Shown: one piece after another, positions 7,223 to 15,742 of the stretch
Layout of the letters: the number at the start of each line of letters is the position of its first letter
How positions within the stretch are numbered: the first letter of the stretch is position 1
Source: an uncultured Bacteroidia bacterium
GTDB lineage: Bacteria > Bacteroidota > Bacteroidia > Bacteroidales > UBA932
Assembly (NCBI GenBank): GCA_902782225.1
Contig: CACZMF010000006.1
Coordinates: 1 to 64,000, forward strand
DNA length: 64,000 nt
Direction: 5' to 3'
Translations under genes and position numbers: made by a program
The notes under the pieces: model-generated
Told to the model about the DNA's origin: nothing
Databases searched by the model: none
Seen by the model: only the letters and a program-made list of their open reading frames with translations

Positions 7223-9898
7223 CTAATAAAGGTTCCAGTAAGGTATCACTTCTGGCGTGCCGAGGCAGAGGCGCAGCTGCTCCTCGCTCAAGTATTTCTT
7301 ATCCACGGCCATACGGAACACGTAGGTCCTCCACCACTCCCCCTGCATCTGGACGTAGCCGTCCTGCCCGCGTCCGAGGCCGAAGCTGTTTTCGGAGACC
7401 CAGCGCACCACGGAGCCGTCAGGAGCTGTCTCCACCCCGCACATCGCCATAGCATGGGCTGAACTCACGTTGCGGCTCAGGAACTGCTCCCGCTTGTCCA
7501 TATGCCAGGGGCCTCCATCGCGCGCGCCCTCTATGGCAAGGCGGGTATCGTAGATGCCTTCGTCGGCAAGGGCCTGCTGGTAGGTGTCCACGGTGAAGTA
7601 GAACTTGTCGCCGCCCTTCAGCGACGCCTGCCCTATCTGCTCGAGCGCCTCGGCCGGAAGGTTCAGGAACACCCACTCGGGCGCGTCCGCAGCGCTCCTG
7701 GAGCCCTGCACGCGATACATCCTGCCGTACGGCCTCGTGGGGTCGTTCATCAGCATCACGTAACGCTCCGAAAGCCCGCCGAGGCCAAGCGAATCCCGGA
7801 ATCCGGCCGGGGTCCAGCGGCGCCCGCCGTACTCGAACGAGGCCGGGGGCACCCCCAGGGTCATAGCCAGCACCTTCCACGCTTCGGCGAGGGCCTCTGC
7901 GCGCACGGCCTCCGGGTCGGAGCTCTCGCGCATGCGCAGCCCGTAGCAGCGAAGCAGCGCACGAAGCTGCTGCAGCAGGGGGCTGGAAGCCACGGAAGTG
8001 GGCGTGCCGGGCATAGCTTCTTCCGGCACAATGCCGTATTTTTCAATAAGATAGAGGGCATTCATAAAATGTCCGCCGTCCCAGGTCGGGCGCCGGAAAG
8101 CGGCCTCGTTCCAGCGGCTGTCAAGAGCCTCCTTGCGGTGGTCCCACACGCCCACGAGGAAGAGGTTGGCCTTCTCCAGCATGTCGTAGAAATAGCCATA
8201 GACCGTGGAGAAGCGTAGCCCGCCGCGCAGCACGTTCGCCGTGGAGAAATACCAGCAGCGGCCGGAAGAGCCCTGGTCAGTGATGCCGGAGGCGGGCAGG
8301 AACACGTCCAGGCCAAGGGTGTCAGCACGCTCGCTGCCGCCTGCTTCAAGCAGGGCCTTGCGTTGCATATCGGGAATCTCCACGGGAGAGACTGCGACCT
8401 CGGAAGCGAAAAGTGCAGCGTCCGGCATAGCGGGCGAGAGGCTGGCCGGAGCCTCGAAAGGCGGCCTGCGGCTCCCCATCAGGGGTTCGAAACGGAAATC
8501 CGGGCCGCGGCGCTCCTCAAACTCCTTGCGCACGGCAGCAAGCACATCGGGCCGGGTGTAGAGTTCATATGCGGAAAGGAACAGCACCCGGGCCGCTCCC
8601 AGGGCACCTTTCGTGCCAATTGTGGTGCCGCCGCTCGCCACCTGCTGCCAGCTGTGACCCACCCCGCCGGGAGTGAAGCAGGCGTAGCGGAAACTGCCCG
8701 TAGGCACCGCCCAGGTCACATTTCCGACGTCGCTGGACACATAGGCTTCGTAGCCCTCGTCGGCCGGAGGCACCACCACGGAAAGCCGGTCGATCAAAGC
8801 GGCGTCCACGCCTGATTCAGCGGCCACGGCGCGTGCGAATTCCATCTCGCGGCCGTCCAGTTTGATGCCGCCCACCGCCTCCAGGCTGCGGCCCACCAGA
8901 GCCGCCATCTCCTCGTTGGGCAGGCGCTCGTAGTTGCCGGACACCAGTTCGTAGTCCATCGTGGTGCCGGTGCCCATCGCAGCGCCTCGAGCGGCAGCGA
9001 TAGCACGCTCCAGCAGGTCACGGACCACTTCCCTCGACGGGCTGCGGAAGTAGTATTTGACGCTGGCCCTGTCGGGCACCACGTTGGGAGCCTTGCCCCC
9101 GTCGGTGATGACGTAGTGGATGCGGCTCGTCTGCGGGACGTGCTCGCGCATCAGGTTTATCATGTAGTCGAAGGCCTCCACGGCATCGAGCGCGGAGCGG
9201 CCCTCGTCGGGGGCTCCGGAGGCGTGCGAAGCACGGCCGATGAAGGTGAAGAGCACCTGCACGTTGGCGAGGCCGCTCTGCTTGTTTACGGTGTTGCGGG
9301 TGTCGGGGTGCCAGTCCAGCATGGCGTCGAGGCCGTCGAAGACTCCGGCACGCATCATATAGGCCTTGCCTCCGCCGCCTTCTTCAGCCGGGCAGCCGAA
9401 GAGCTTTATCGTGCCCTGGCGCCCGCCGGCGAGCCATTCAGCCGCCGCGGCAGCCCCGGCCACAGAGCCGGTGCCGAGCAGGTTGTGGCCGCAACCGTGG
9501 CCGTTGGCCCCGGGCACGAGCGGCTTCCGGTAAGGCACGGTGTCCTGCGACATGCCAGCAAGGGCGTCGTACTCGGCCATCATGCCGATGACGGGCGAGC
9601 CGCTGCCGTAGCTGGCCACGAACGCGGTCGGGATGCCGGCCACGCCGCGCTCCACCTTGAAGCCGCGGCTTTCCAGGAAGGAGGCGAGCTCTTCAGCGCT
9701 GCGCTCTTCGGTGTAGGCCGTCTCGGCGTAGTTCCAGATGCGCTTCTGCAGCGCGTCAAACACGGCGAAGTTCCGGTCCAGATACTGCAGTCCCGCCGCC
9801 GGCGACGAGCGCACGGGTTTCTTCCGCGCGGCCATCGCCCCCGGCGCCGCAGCGCCCACCACCAGCGCCGCAACCAATATTGTGACAATCTTTTTCAT
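7223..9898 (-). CDS. exported fusion of an M20 (AbgB-like) amidohydrolase and a C1 (bleomycin-hydrolase-like) cysteine peptidase
   Basis: I place the start at the ATG at 9896-9898, because MKKIVTILVAALVVGAAAPGAMA is a signal peptide; the open frame upstream overlaps gltS and is arginine-rich. Of 891 residues, ~35-480 are an M20-type amidohydrolase resembling AbgB: 'GMMAEYDALAG', 'GANGHGCGHNLLG' and 'CPAEEGGGGKAYM' carry metal ligands, followed by 'WHPDT' and 'GRASHASGAP'. Residues ~525-891 form a papain-like domain of the bleomycin hydrolase/PepC type, with the active-site Cys548 in 'DQGSSGRCWYFS', His815 in 'SSAHAMAMCG' and Asn837 in 'WVSENSFG'. Both active sites look complete. It lies 2 bp from gltS and 1 bp from the AGCS gene, so released amino acids could be imported at once. 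The fusion is unusual. Confidence 0.8.
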   Translation of the reverse strand: MKKIVTILVAALVVGAAAPGAMAARKKPVRSSPAAGLQYLDRNFAVFDALQKRIWNYAETAYTEERSAEELASFLESRGFKVERGVAGIPTAFVASYGSGSPVIGMMAEYDALAGMSQDTVPYRKPLVPGANGHGCGHNLLGTGSVAGAAAAAEWLAGGRQGTIKLFGCPAEEGGGGKAYMMRAGVFDGLDAMLDWHPDTRNTVNKQSGLANVQVLFTFIGRASHASGAPDEGRSALDAVEAFDYMINLMREHVPQTSRIHYVITDGGKAPNVVPDRASVKYYFRSPSREVVRDLLERAIAAARGAAMGTGTTMDYELVSGNYERLPNEEMAALVGRSLEAVGGIKLDGREMEFARAVAAESGVDAALIDRLSVVVPPADEGYEAYVSSDVGNVTWAVPTGSFRYACFTPGGVGHSWQQVASGGTTIGTKGALGAARVLFLSAYELYTRPDVLAAVRKEFEERRGPDFRFEPLMGSRRPPFEAPASLSPAMPDAALFASEVAVSPVEIPDMQRKALLEAGGSERADTLGLDVFLPASGITDQGSSGRCWYFSTANVLRGGLRFSTVYGYFYDMLEKANLFLVGVWDHRKEALDSRWNEAAFRRPTWDGGHFMNALYLIEKYGIVPEEAMPGTPTSVASSPLLQQLRALLRCYGLRMRESSDPEAVRAEALAEAWKVLAMTLGVPPASFEYGGRRWTPAGFRDSLGLGGLSERYVMLMNDPTRPYGRMYRVQGSRSAADAPEWVFLNLPAEALEQIGQASLKGGDKFYFTVDTYQQALADEGIYDTRLAIEGARDGGPWHMDKREQFLSRNVSSAHAMAMCGVETAPDGSVVRWVSENSFGLGRGQDGYVQMQGEWWRTYVFRMAVDKKYLSEEQLRLCLGTPEVIPYWNLY

Positions 9899-9900
9899 AA

Positions 9901-11235
9901 CTACTTGGCGGCCTTGGCGAGCCAGCCCTTGAAGATGCTGAACAAGAGGATGCCTGCGCCGGCGGCGAAGCACACCGACACAAACAACCACCCAAAACCA
10001 TTGCAAAACGCCAGCGGCGAAAGACTCACCAACGCAATCTCCACCGGCGCGATATACAAATACGCAAACGCATAATCATCCAGGCAGCCGCTCTTCGAAT
10101 CCGGATCCGTGATGCGCAGGAGCGCGATGCCCATAGCCATCGTGCCCGTGAACCAGCCCCAGGTGAAGATCGACTTCTCGAAGGGCGCCGTCCTGTGGAT
10201 GCGGCTGCCCACCCAGAACACGTAGAACAGCGTCACGAGCAGTCCCACGGCCAGCAGGATCAGCAACGGCACCACGAACTTCCCCACTATCTCCAGCTTG
10301 ATGGAAGCCACTCCGAAGGCCACCAGATAATCAGTGAAAGCACCGCTTAGGTGCCCCACGATGGGCTTCGAAATATGTTCGTCCGCCTTAGCCCGCACAA
10401 GGATCCAGCGCACGAGTATGCCCACGATGAAGGCGCAGCTGAACACCGGCAGCATCAGCGCCGGCCAGATCAGCGAGATCAGCTTCGCAAGGCCGTAGCC
10501 GCCGAGCGCGATCATCGCCACCACCGCGAAATTGAAAGTCATCGAATCCAGCGAGATGGCGGAGAAGGAAGCCTTGCCCATGCTCACCCGCTTGTCCGGC
10601 GGCAGGATGCCCGTCCGCAGCTCCGGCGAGAGGTTCTCGAACGCACAGATATACTGCGTCTTGCCGCGCGCCGCACCCCAGGATATAAGCCACATTCCTA
10701 TGACCACGGAAGCGATGATGCCCACCGTGGCGGCTGTCATCGCGAGAGACTGCATTTCCTCGACGCCGTAGGATGAGAAGGACTCCCCTATTGCCGCAGC
10801 AGTGCCGTGGCCTCCGCAGAAGCCGGCCGGCATCGACAGGCCGAAGGATCCGTCCACAGGCCAGATACGGCTGAGCACCCAGAGTCCGAGCGCGCCGCCA
10901 AAGGCCCACTGAAGCAGCATACCGGCCTGAGAGTAGGCCCACATCCGGCCGATGCGAGCACCGCCGTCGGCCTTGCGCCCGCCCCCGGAAGTGATGGGTA
11001 TGCAGCTGAACACCAGCGCAATGAGTATTCCGGCATAGGTGCCGAGCTTATCCGAAAGCGGCAGCCAGCCGAGCACCTCCGGGCCCAGGACCAGGCCGAA
11101 CAGGCCGGCCAGCAGGCTGGGCGGGATGAAGAAGCGCTGGATAAGGCGCACCTTGGACCTCAGCAGCTTCCCGAGAAGCAGCAGGAGCGACACGATACCG
11201 GCATCGACAAGAAGGGTCCAGGGAGTGAACGTCAT
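9901..11235 (-). CDS. GltS-type sodium:glutamate symporter
   Basis: The 444-residue polytopic protein resembles the ESS/GltS family: 'LLLLLGKLLRSKVRLIQRFFIPPSLLAGLFGLVLGPEVLG' near the start, 'WAYSQAGMLLQWAFGGALGLW', and 'FCGGHGTAAAIGESF', which matches the glycine-rich reentrant segment of GltS. It would import glutamate with sodium. It overlaps the C45-like gene by 4 bp (ATGA) and ends 2 bp before the M20-C1 peptidase start. Glutamate is a component of both murein and pseudomurein peptides, which fits this locus. The exact substrate is not proven. Confidence 0.78.
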   Translation of the reverse strand: MTFTPWTLLVDAGIVSLLLLLGKLLRSKVRLIQRFFIPPSLLAGLFGLVLGPEVLGWLPLSDKLGTYAGILIALVFSCIPITSGGGRKADGGARIGRMWAYSQAGMLLQWAFGGALGLWVLSRIWPVDGSFGLSMPAGFCGGHGTAAAIGESFSSYGVEEMQSLAMTAATVGIIASVVIGMWLISWGAARGKTQYICAFENLSPELRTGILPPDKRVSMGKASFSAISLDSMTFNFAVVAMIALGGYGLAKLISLIWPALMLPVFSCAFIVGILVRWILVRAKADEHISKPIVGHLSGAFTDYLVAFGVASIKLEIVGKFVVPLLILLAVGLLVTLFYVFWVGSRIHRTAPFEKSIFTWGWFTGTMAMGIALLRITDPDSKSGCLDDYAFAYLYIAPVEIALVSLSPLAFCNGFGWLFVSVCFAAGAGILLFSIFKGWLAKAAK

Positions 11236-12359
11236 AAGGCGAATCTGTGTTTATAGTGTTTGAAGCGGTTGTCTGACCTGCGGTTGAAGCGCTCCACGGC
11301 GGGCCCGTCATAGCCGGAGCGGCGCATCCTGCGGTCCAGGCGGCGCCCCTTGCGGAACTCCCGCCCCTCAGCCCTGCGGACGCTGCGCAGGACCCTCCGG
11401 AGCGAGGCGATATCGACTTTCTTGATTTCGTCCTTGTCGGAATGGACGCTCAGGTAGAGCGCCGCGGCAAGGCGGTTGGCCTCGGCCGTGCCGGTCAGGC
11501 ACCGGGGAATGTTCTCCCCTGCCGCAACCCACACGGGGATGGCGTAGCAGCAGGGCGTGTAGCCGGGCGCGCACCACATCAGGCCGCTGTCGGGGGCATC
11601 TCCTGCCCCGGGGGCCTCGATGACCACGCAGGCCGTGGTGGTGCTGCGGGGGATGAAGTCATGTTCGTTCAGCCAGCCCCTGTAGACCCCGCTCAGGGCA
11701 TCGTCGCCGCCGTTGAGATAGCTGCGTCCCACGCGGAAGAAGAACTCGGGATCGAAGGTTTTCCGGGCCGCCATCAGGGAGGCCATGGTCTCATAGCGGG
11801 CAAAGCCGCGGCCGCGGTCCTCCTCGCCGGTGAGCGAATAGTTGGTGCGGAAAAGATAGCCGCCCGGCTCCACGTCGAAGCGGGTGTAGTCGTAGTCCGA
11901 CACCTCGAAATATGCCGCTCCGCCCTCGGCATCCACGACGCCGAAATTGGTGCTGAGCAGCATAGGGCGCTCCTTTTCGCGGAGCAGCCGCTCGAAATCG
12001 TCCACCGTGCGGCAGCATCCCAGGGCCAGGGCCATCAGCGGGCCGGCCTTGGTGTCGAAGCCCAGCGAATCGGGGCGCAGGTTGTAGGAAAGGTTGTTCA
12101 TCACCCCGAAGCCTGCGACGTTGATGCCGGCGTAGGCGAGGGTGCAGAGGCTGTCCGAGGTCGGGAAAAGTGCCGTGTAGGCAATCTGGACGCCGTCTTT
12201 TACGTGCACGATACGGTTGTAGGGATCGGAGGCGTCGCGCTGCTTCCATAGCATGGGGCGCCCGGATGCGCTCGCTCCCGCCGACACGACGGCAGTCGTG
12301 CAGGCAAGCAGGTCGGCGCCCAGCAGCAGGGCGGCCGCTATGATCCACAGCCGTTTCAT
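11232..12359 (-). CDS. C45/acyltransferase-like Ntn hydrolase, exported
   Basis: The 375-residue protein has a signal peptide (MKRLWIIAAALLLGADLLA) directly followed by CTTAVVSAGASASGRPML. A Cys exposed as the new N-terminus is the nucleophile in Ntn hydrolases such as penicillin V acylase/choloylglycine hydrolase and the C45 acyltransferases; here signal peptide cleavage itself could activate the enzyme. Further family-like stretches are 'WKQRDASDPYNRIV', 'AYAGINVAGFGVMNN' and 'LLSTNFGVVDAEGGAAYFEV'. It would hydrolyse an amide bond. The gene overlaps the neighbouring MFS and gltS genes by 4 bp each, so it belongs to the locus. The specific amide substrate is unknown. Confidence 0.68.
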   Translation of the reverse strand: MKRLWIIAAALLLGADLLACTTAVVSAGASASGRPMLWKQRDASDPYNRIVHVKDGVQIAYTALFPTSDSLCTLAYAGINVAGFGVMNNLSYNLRPDSLGFDTKAGPLMALALGCCRTVDDFERLLREKERPMLLSTNFGVVDAEGGAAYFEVSDYDYTRFDVEPGGYLFRTNYSLTGEEDRGRGFARYETMASLMAARKTFDPEFFFRVGRSYLNGGDDALSGVYRGWLNEHDFIPRSTTTACVVIEAPGAGDAPDSGLMWCAPGYTPCCYAIPVWVAAGENIPRCLTGTAEANRLAAALYLSVHSDKDEIKKVDIASLRRVLRSVRRAEGREFRKGRRLDRRMRRSGYDGPAVERFNRRSDNRFKHYKHRFAL

Positions 12360-13546
12360 TTGCGTATCTTATAGCCGTAGTAGGCGTAGAACATTATCAG
12401 CAGGTAGAAGGGCAGGCAGATCCAGTAGGCGTTCTGCATTCCCAGCCAGTCCTTCAATGCGCCGAAGAGCAGAGGGATGAGGGCGCCGCCGCCGATGGAG
12501 GCCACCAGCAGCGAGGAGCCCTTCTTGGTGAATTTGCCCAGGTCCACGATTGCAAGGGGCCAGATGGCGGGATACATCAGCGAGCAGGCGAAGCTCAGCA
12601 GCGCCACGCACCACACCGAAACCTGCGGAGGAGTGAGCACGATGAGCAGCGAATCGATCACGGCCACCCAGGTGCAGATGCGGAGGGCCTTGACCTGCGA
12701 AATGACCTTCGGGATGCACAGGATGCCGATGACGTAGCCGGCCGCCATGCCGATGCCGGGCCATATGGTGTAGCTCTCCGGATTCGGGAGCCCGAGGCCC
12801 TGGGCGTAGTCGAGCACCGTCAGCAGGGCGAGATTCTCCACGCCCACATACACGAAGAGCGCGAGCGCCCCGAGCACAAGGTGCGGGAACTGCCAGATGT
12901 TCTTCTTGCCGGCGGCGTAGGGGCAGTCTTCGGGGTTCTCCTCTCCTTCGGCCTTGATTTCCTCCAGCGGAGCGAAAATGGTCACGATGCCCAGGATCAC
13001 CACCACGGCGATGATGATGATGAGCGGCTTGTCCAGGTCCACCAGGCCCACGGCCTCGATGGGCTTGCGCGTCACGGCGGCAATGAACACCGACGGCAGC
13101 GCGAGGGCGCAGGAGTTGCAGATGCCCATGATGCTGATGCGCCGGGCGGCAGAATCTATGGGCCCCAGGATGGTCACGTAGGGGTTGATGGCGGCCTGCA
13201 GCACGGTGTTGGCCGTGCCGCTGATAAAGCAGGCCAGAAGATAGAGCGGGAAGCTCTCCAGGCGGGCCGCCGGGATAAAGAGGGCGAATGCCGCCGCGAA
13301 CATGAAGAACGAGAGCGACATGGTCTTCTTGTAGCCTATCTTCGCAATGATGCTGGAGGCCGGGAAACTGAACACCAGGAACGCGAGAAAGGTCGCCGCT
13401 ATGACCAGGTAGCTCTGCGCCGAACTCAGGTTCAGGTTATTCTCCAGAAACGGCACGAAATACCCGTTGATACCCGTAGCAAACCCTACGGTGAAAAACA
13501 TCATCCCTATAAACGCCAGGGGAATTATGTACTTGTTCTTACCCAT
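12356..13546 (-). CDS. FHS-family MFS sugar permease (FucP/GlcNAc/MurNAc-transporter-like)
   Basis: The 396-residue, ~12-TM protein starts 'YIIPLAFIGMMFFTVGFATGINGYFVPFLE', characteristic of the fucose-galactose-H+ symporter (FHS) branch of the major facilitator superfamily, with 'LLACFISGTANTVLQAAINPYVTILG' further in. In Bacteroidota, FHS permeases import fucose, glucose, GlcNAc or MurNAc. It is preceded by a BadF-type amino-sugar kinase gene (8 bp) and overlaps the C45-like gene by 4 bp. With murQ in the same locus, an amino-sugar permease similar to the MurNAc importer of Tannerella is the most likely role. Substrate not determinable from sequence by eye. Confidence 0.75.
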   Translation of the reverse strand: MGKNKYIIPLAFIGMMFFTVGFATGINGYFVPFLENNLNLSSAQSYLVIAATFLAFLVFSFPASSIIAKIGYKKTMSLSFFMFAAAFALFIPAARLESFPLYLLACFISGTANTVLQAAINPYVTILGPIDSAARRISIMGICNSCALALPSVFIAAVTRKPIEAVGLVDLDKPLIIIIAVVVILGIVTIFAPLEEIKAEGEENPEDCPYAAGKKNIWQFPHLVLGALALFVYVGVENLALLTVLDYAQGLGLPNPESYTIWPGIGMAAGYVIGILCIPKVISQVKALRICTWVAVIDSLLIVLTPPQVSVWCVALLSFACSLMYPAIWPLAIVDLGKFTKKGSSLLVASIGGGALIPLLFGALKDWLGMQNAYWICLPFYLLIMFYAYYGYKIRK

Positions 13547-13554
13547 TTTCCGAT

Positions 13555-14403
13555 TTATGCATTCAGATGATACTTGATGAGGCCTTCCATGGGGGCGATG
13601 AGGATGTTGCCCATCTTCATGCCGAATTCTTCAACGACGGGTTGCAGGAGGGGCTTGAAGTAGTAGGCCACGGAGCCGACGGCGTTGAAGGTGTATTTCT
13701 GATAGTCGGGGTAATGGGTGACTATGAGCTTGAAGAACTGGCGGAAGGCGTCGGTGACGAGGTTCGGGAAGTAGGGGTCGAAGTCCAGATGCTCGTTGAT
13801 GAACTTGGCGTACTGGGCGCAGAAGCGGTTGGGGAAGGGCTTCGTGTAGATGACATCCAGCAGCTCGTCGTTGTTGCGGCCCAGTTCCTTGCCCACGAGT
13901 TCATAGACTTTCGGGGGCATATTGCGGCGTATGTAGTCGGTGATCATACGCTTGCCGAGGTTGCCGCCGGAGCCCTCGTCGCCTAGGATGAAGCCGCAGC
14001 TGTCCACGTTGAGGCCTTCGTTGCAGCCGTCGTAGAGGCAGGAATTGGCTCCGGTGCCGAGGATGGCGGCAAAGCCGGGCTCGGTCTGGAGCAGGGCCCG
14101 GCAGGAGGCGAGGGTGTCCATTGCAATGAACACCTTGCCGGCCTTGGTGAACACTTCCCGGAGTGTTTTCTCCATGAAGGGGTACTGGAGGGGGGTGACT
14201 CCGGCTCCGTAGAAGTAGATTTCATCCACGAGGGTGGGGTCGAGGCCGGCCGGAAGGTTGGCGCGTATGTCGGCAACTATCTGGGTGCCGGTGATGTAGT
14301 TGGGGTTGTAGCCCTGGCTGTAGAAGCCGATCCTGGTCATGCCGTCTTTCGATACGCATCCCCATTCGGTCTTCGTGGCCCCGCTGTCTGCTATCAGTAT
14401 CAT
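13555..14403 (-). CDS. BadF/BadG-type amino-sugar kinase (GlcNAc/MurNAc kinase, MurK-like)
   Basis: The start is taken at the ATG at 14401-14403 because the product then begins MILIADSGATKTEW, the phosphate-1 motif of ASKHA kinases; 30 extra upstream codons would run into the ATPase gene. The 282-residue protein also carries 'AILGTGANSCLYDG' (phosphate-2 region) and 'GFILGDEGSGGNLGKRM', typical of the GlcNAc-kinase-like family of Bacteroidota. It would phosphorylate the amino sugar brought in by the permease gene 8 bp downstream. MurQ, encoded ~9 kb upstream in the same direction, acts on MurNAc 6-phosphate, so a MurK role is plausible; GlcNAc kinase is the alternative. Confidence 0.75.
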   Translation of the reverse strand: MILIADSGATKTEWGCVSKDGMTRIGFYSQGYNPNYITGTQIVADIRANLPAGLDPTLVDEIYFYGAGVTPLQYPFMEKTLREVFTKAGKVFIAMDTLASCRALLQTEPGFAAILGTGANSCLYDGCNEGLNVDSCGFILGDEGSGGNLGKRMITDYIRRNMPPKVYELVGKELGRNNDELLDVIYTKPFPNRFCAQYAKFINEHLDFDPYFPNLVTDAFRQFFKLIVTHYPDYQKYTFNAVGSVAYYFKPLLQPVVEEFGMKMGNILIAPMEGLIKYHLNA

Positions 14404-14413
14404 AATTATTGAG

Positions 14414-15670
14414 TTAACTTTTTGGTGCCGTAGGTTGAAAGGAGGGACGCTCCAGGGCTCTCTGCCTCTGGTGCCTGTCGCTAGCCGTCTCAAACTTGAT
14501 GTCGAGGTAATTGCCTTCCCTCGCTATCCATAGTTCGAACATGCGGTCATCAATGATATATGTTCCTTTGGTCAGTTTACGTACTATCGGGTTGTTGTCG
14601 TCTTGCAGGGAAATCAATGCATTCTGGACGCTGGATGCATTGTCCAAGGCATAGTCCTTCATTATTCTGGAGGACGTGAGATTTGACGCAATGCCTTGGG
14701 CGGCGATACAATACAGGGTGTTTCTCGTCTTTTCCTTTTCGATTCCGTTGAGAAGGGTCCGGAATGATTCGTCTTTGGATTCGAGAATGGCCGCGACCGA
14801 TTCTTTTATTTCCGGAATTCCGGCCGAGGCTTTCCTGCCCGCTTTCCCGAATACGTGATTCATAGTTTCCTGCATAGGGGCTGTTTCCCCCAGGAACAGG
14901 TCATAGACAAAGCGTATCGCCTCGGGAGCAATTGATTTTCCGTATTCTTCGAAGCATCCCGAAACGAAACTTTCATATTTGTTGTAGTCGAGAATGTCGA
15001 GGTCGATGTTTGATGAACTTTTATAGAACGGCTTGTTGTGGTTCATGAACATCATGTTCAGCATGTGTTTGGAGCTGCCGGAAAAGATGAACTTTGTGTT
15101 GTTCATTTGCTGGATATGCGAGCGTAGTATCGCCGCCATCCGCTCCGGGTAATACTCTATCTGCTGAAACTCGTCGAATACTATTAAATTCTTCTTTTTT
15201 GTGGTTTCCAAAAAGCCGAACAGTTCTTCGAGCGGAATCCTGGGCATCTGGGCCGGTGTGGTCCCTATGCTTGGAAGGGATACCTGTCCGGTTGCCGGGT
15301 CGTATGATCCCAGGGATACATTGATGTCCTTCAGGATTTGCTCAAAATTCCTTTTGATTTTGGCTGTGCGGGCAAAAGGGGCGTTGATGAGCTTGTTTTG
15401 GAAAGCTATATGGAAATCGTTGTAATTTTTGGTTCCAAAGAGGTCAATATAGAGGGTGTTATAGTCTTCTTGAACCCTTTTTTGATTGAAAATATGGTGC
15501 ACCAGGCTGGATTTCCCTATTCTTCTCTGGGCTTTCAGCACTACATTGTTTCCGTTTTCTATCAGATCTATTATCGTCTTTGTTTCTTGCTCTCTATCAC
15601 AGAAATAGCGGTCCGGAATGATGATTCCGGTAAAAAACGGATTCGCTGGTCTGGTGCCTTTATTTGCCAT
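14414..15670 (-). CDS. AAA/STAND-like ATPase (archaeal ATPase family)
   Basis: The 418-residue protein begins 'NPFFTGIIIPDRYFCDREQE', followed by a Walker A variant 'KAQRRIGKSSLVHHIF' and Walker B 'NLIVFDEFQQIEY'; sensor-like 'FIFSGSSKHML' follows. This is the archaeal-type AAA ATPase family common in Bacteroidota, with a winged-helix-like C-terminal region ('RNTLYCIAAQGIASN ... YIIDDRMFELWI'). Its role is unknown. It sits inside the glycan locus between the GHL10 lipoprotein and the kinase, has AT-rich flanks, looks more AT-rich than its neighbours and has its own promoter element. It reads like a later insertion rather than a locus component. Confidence 0.75.
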   Translation of the reverse strand: MANKGTRPANPFFTGIIIPDRYFCDREQETKTIIDLIENGNNVVLKAQRRIGKSSLVHHIFNQKRVQEDYNTLYIDLFGTKNYNDFHIAFQNKLINAPFARTAKIKRNFEQILKDINVSLGSYDPATGQVSLPSIGTTPAQMPRIPLEELFGFLETTKKKNLIVFDEFQQIEYYPERMAAILRSHIQQMNNTKFIFSGSSKHMLNMMFMNHNKPFYKSSSNIDLDILDYNKYESFVSGCFEEYGKSIAPEAIRFVYDLFLGETAPMQETMNHVFGKAGRKASAGIPEIKESVAAILESKDESFRTLLNGIEKEKTRNTLYCIAAQGIASNLTSSRIMKDYALDNASSVQNALISLQDDNNPIVRKLTKGTYIIDDRMFELWIAREGNYLDIKFETASDRHQRQRALERPSFQPTAPKS

Positions 15671-15689
15671 ACAACTGCCTTGTCTGCCG

Positions 15690-15697
15690 CAAATATA
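15690..15697 (-). promoter_or_regulatory. -7 promoter element upstream of the ATPase gene
   Basis: On the minus strand TATATTTG (15690-15697) matches the Bacteroidota -7 consensus TAnnTTTG, about 20 bp upstream of the ATPase start codon in an AT-rich gap. No good -33 TTTG is seen at 19 bp. It suggests that the ATPase gene, and perhaps the genes downstream, is transcribed independently of the susC promoter. Confidence 0.4.
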
Positions 15698-15742
15698 AGC
15701 TTTATATTTTTATTGTAAAAAAATTATTGTAAAAAAATAAAA

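Noticed and set aside
9899-10006. Upstream extension of the M20-C1 gene start
   Set aside because: The extra 36 residues are arginine-rich, overlap gltS coding sequence and hide the signal peptide that starts at 9898.
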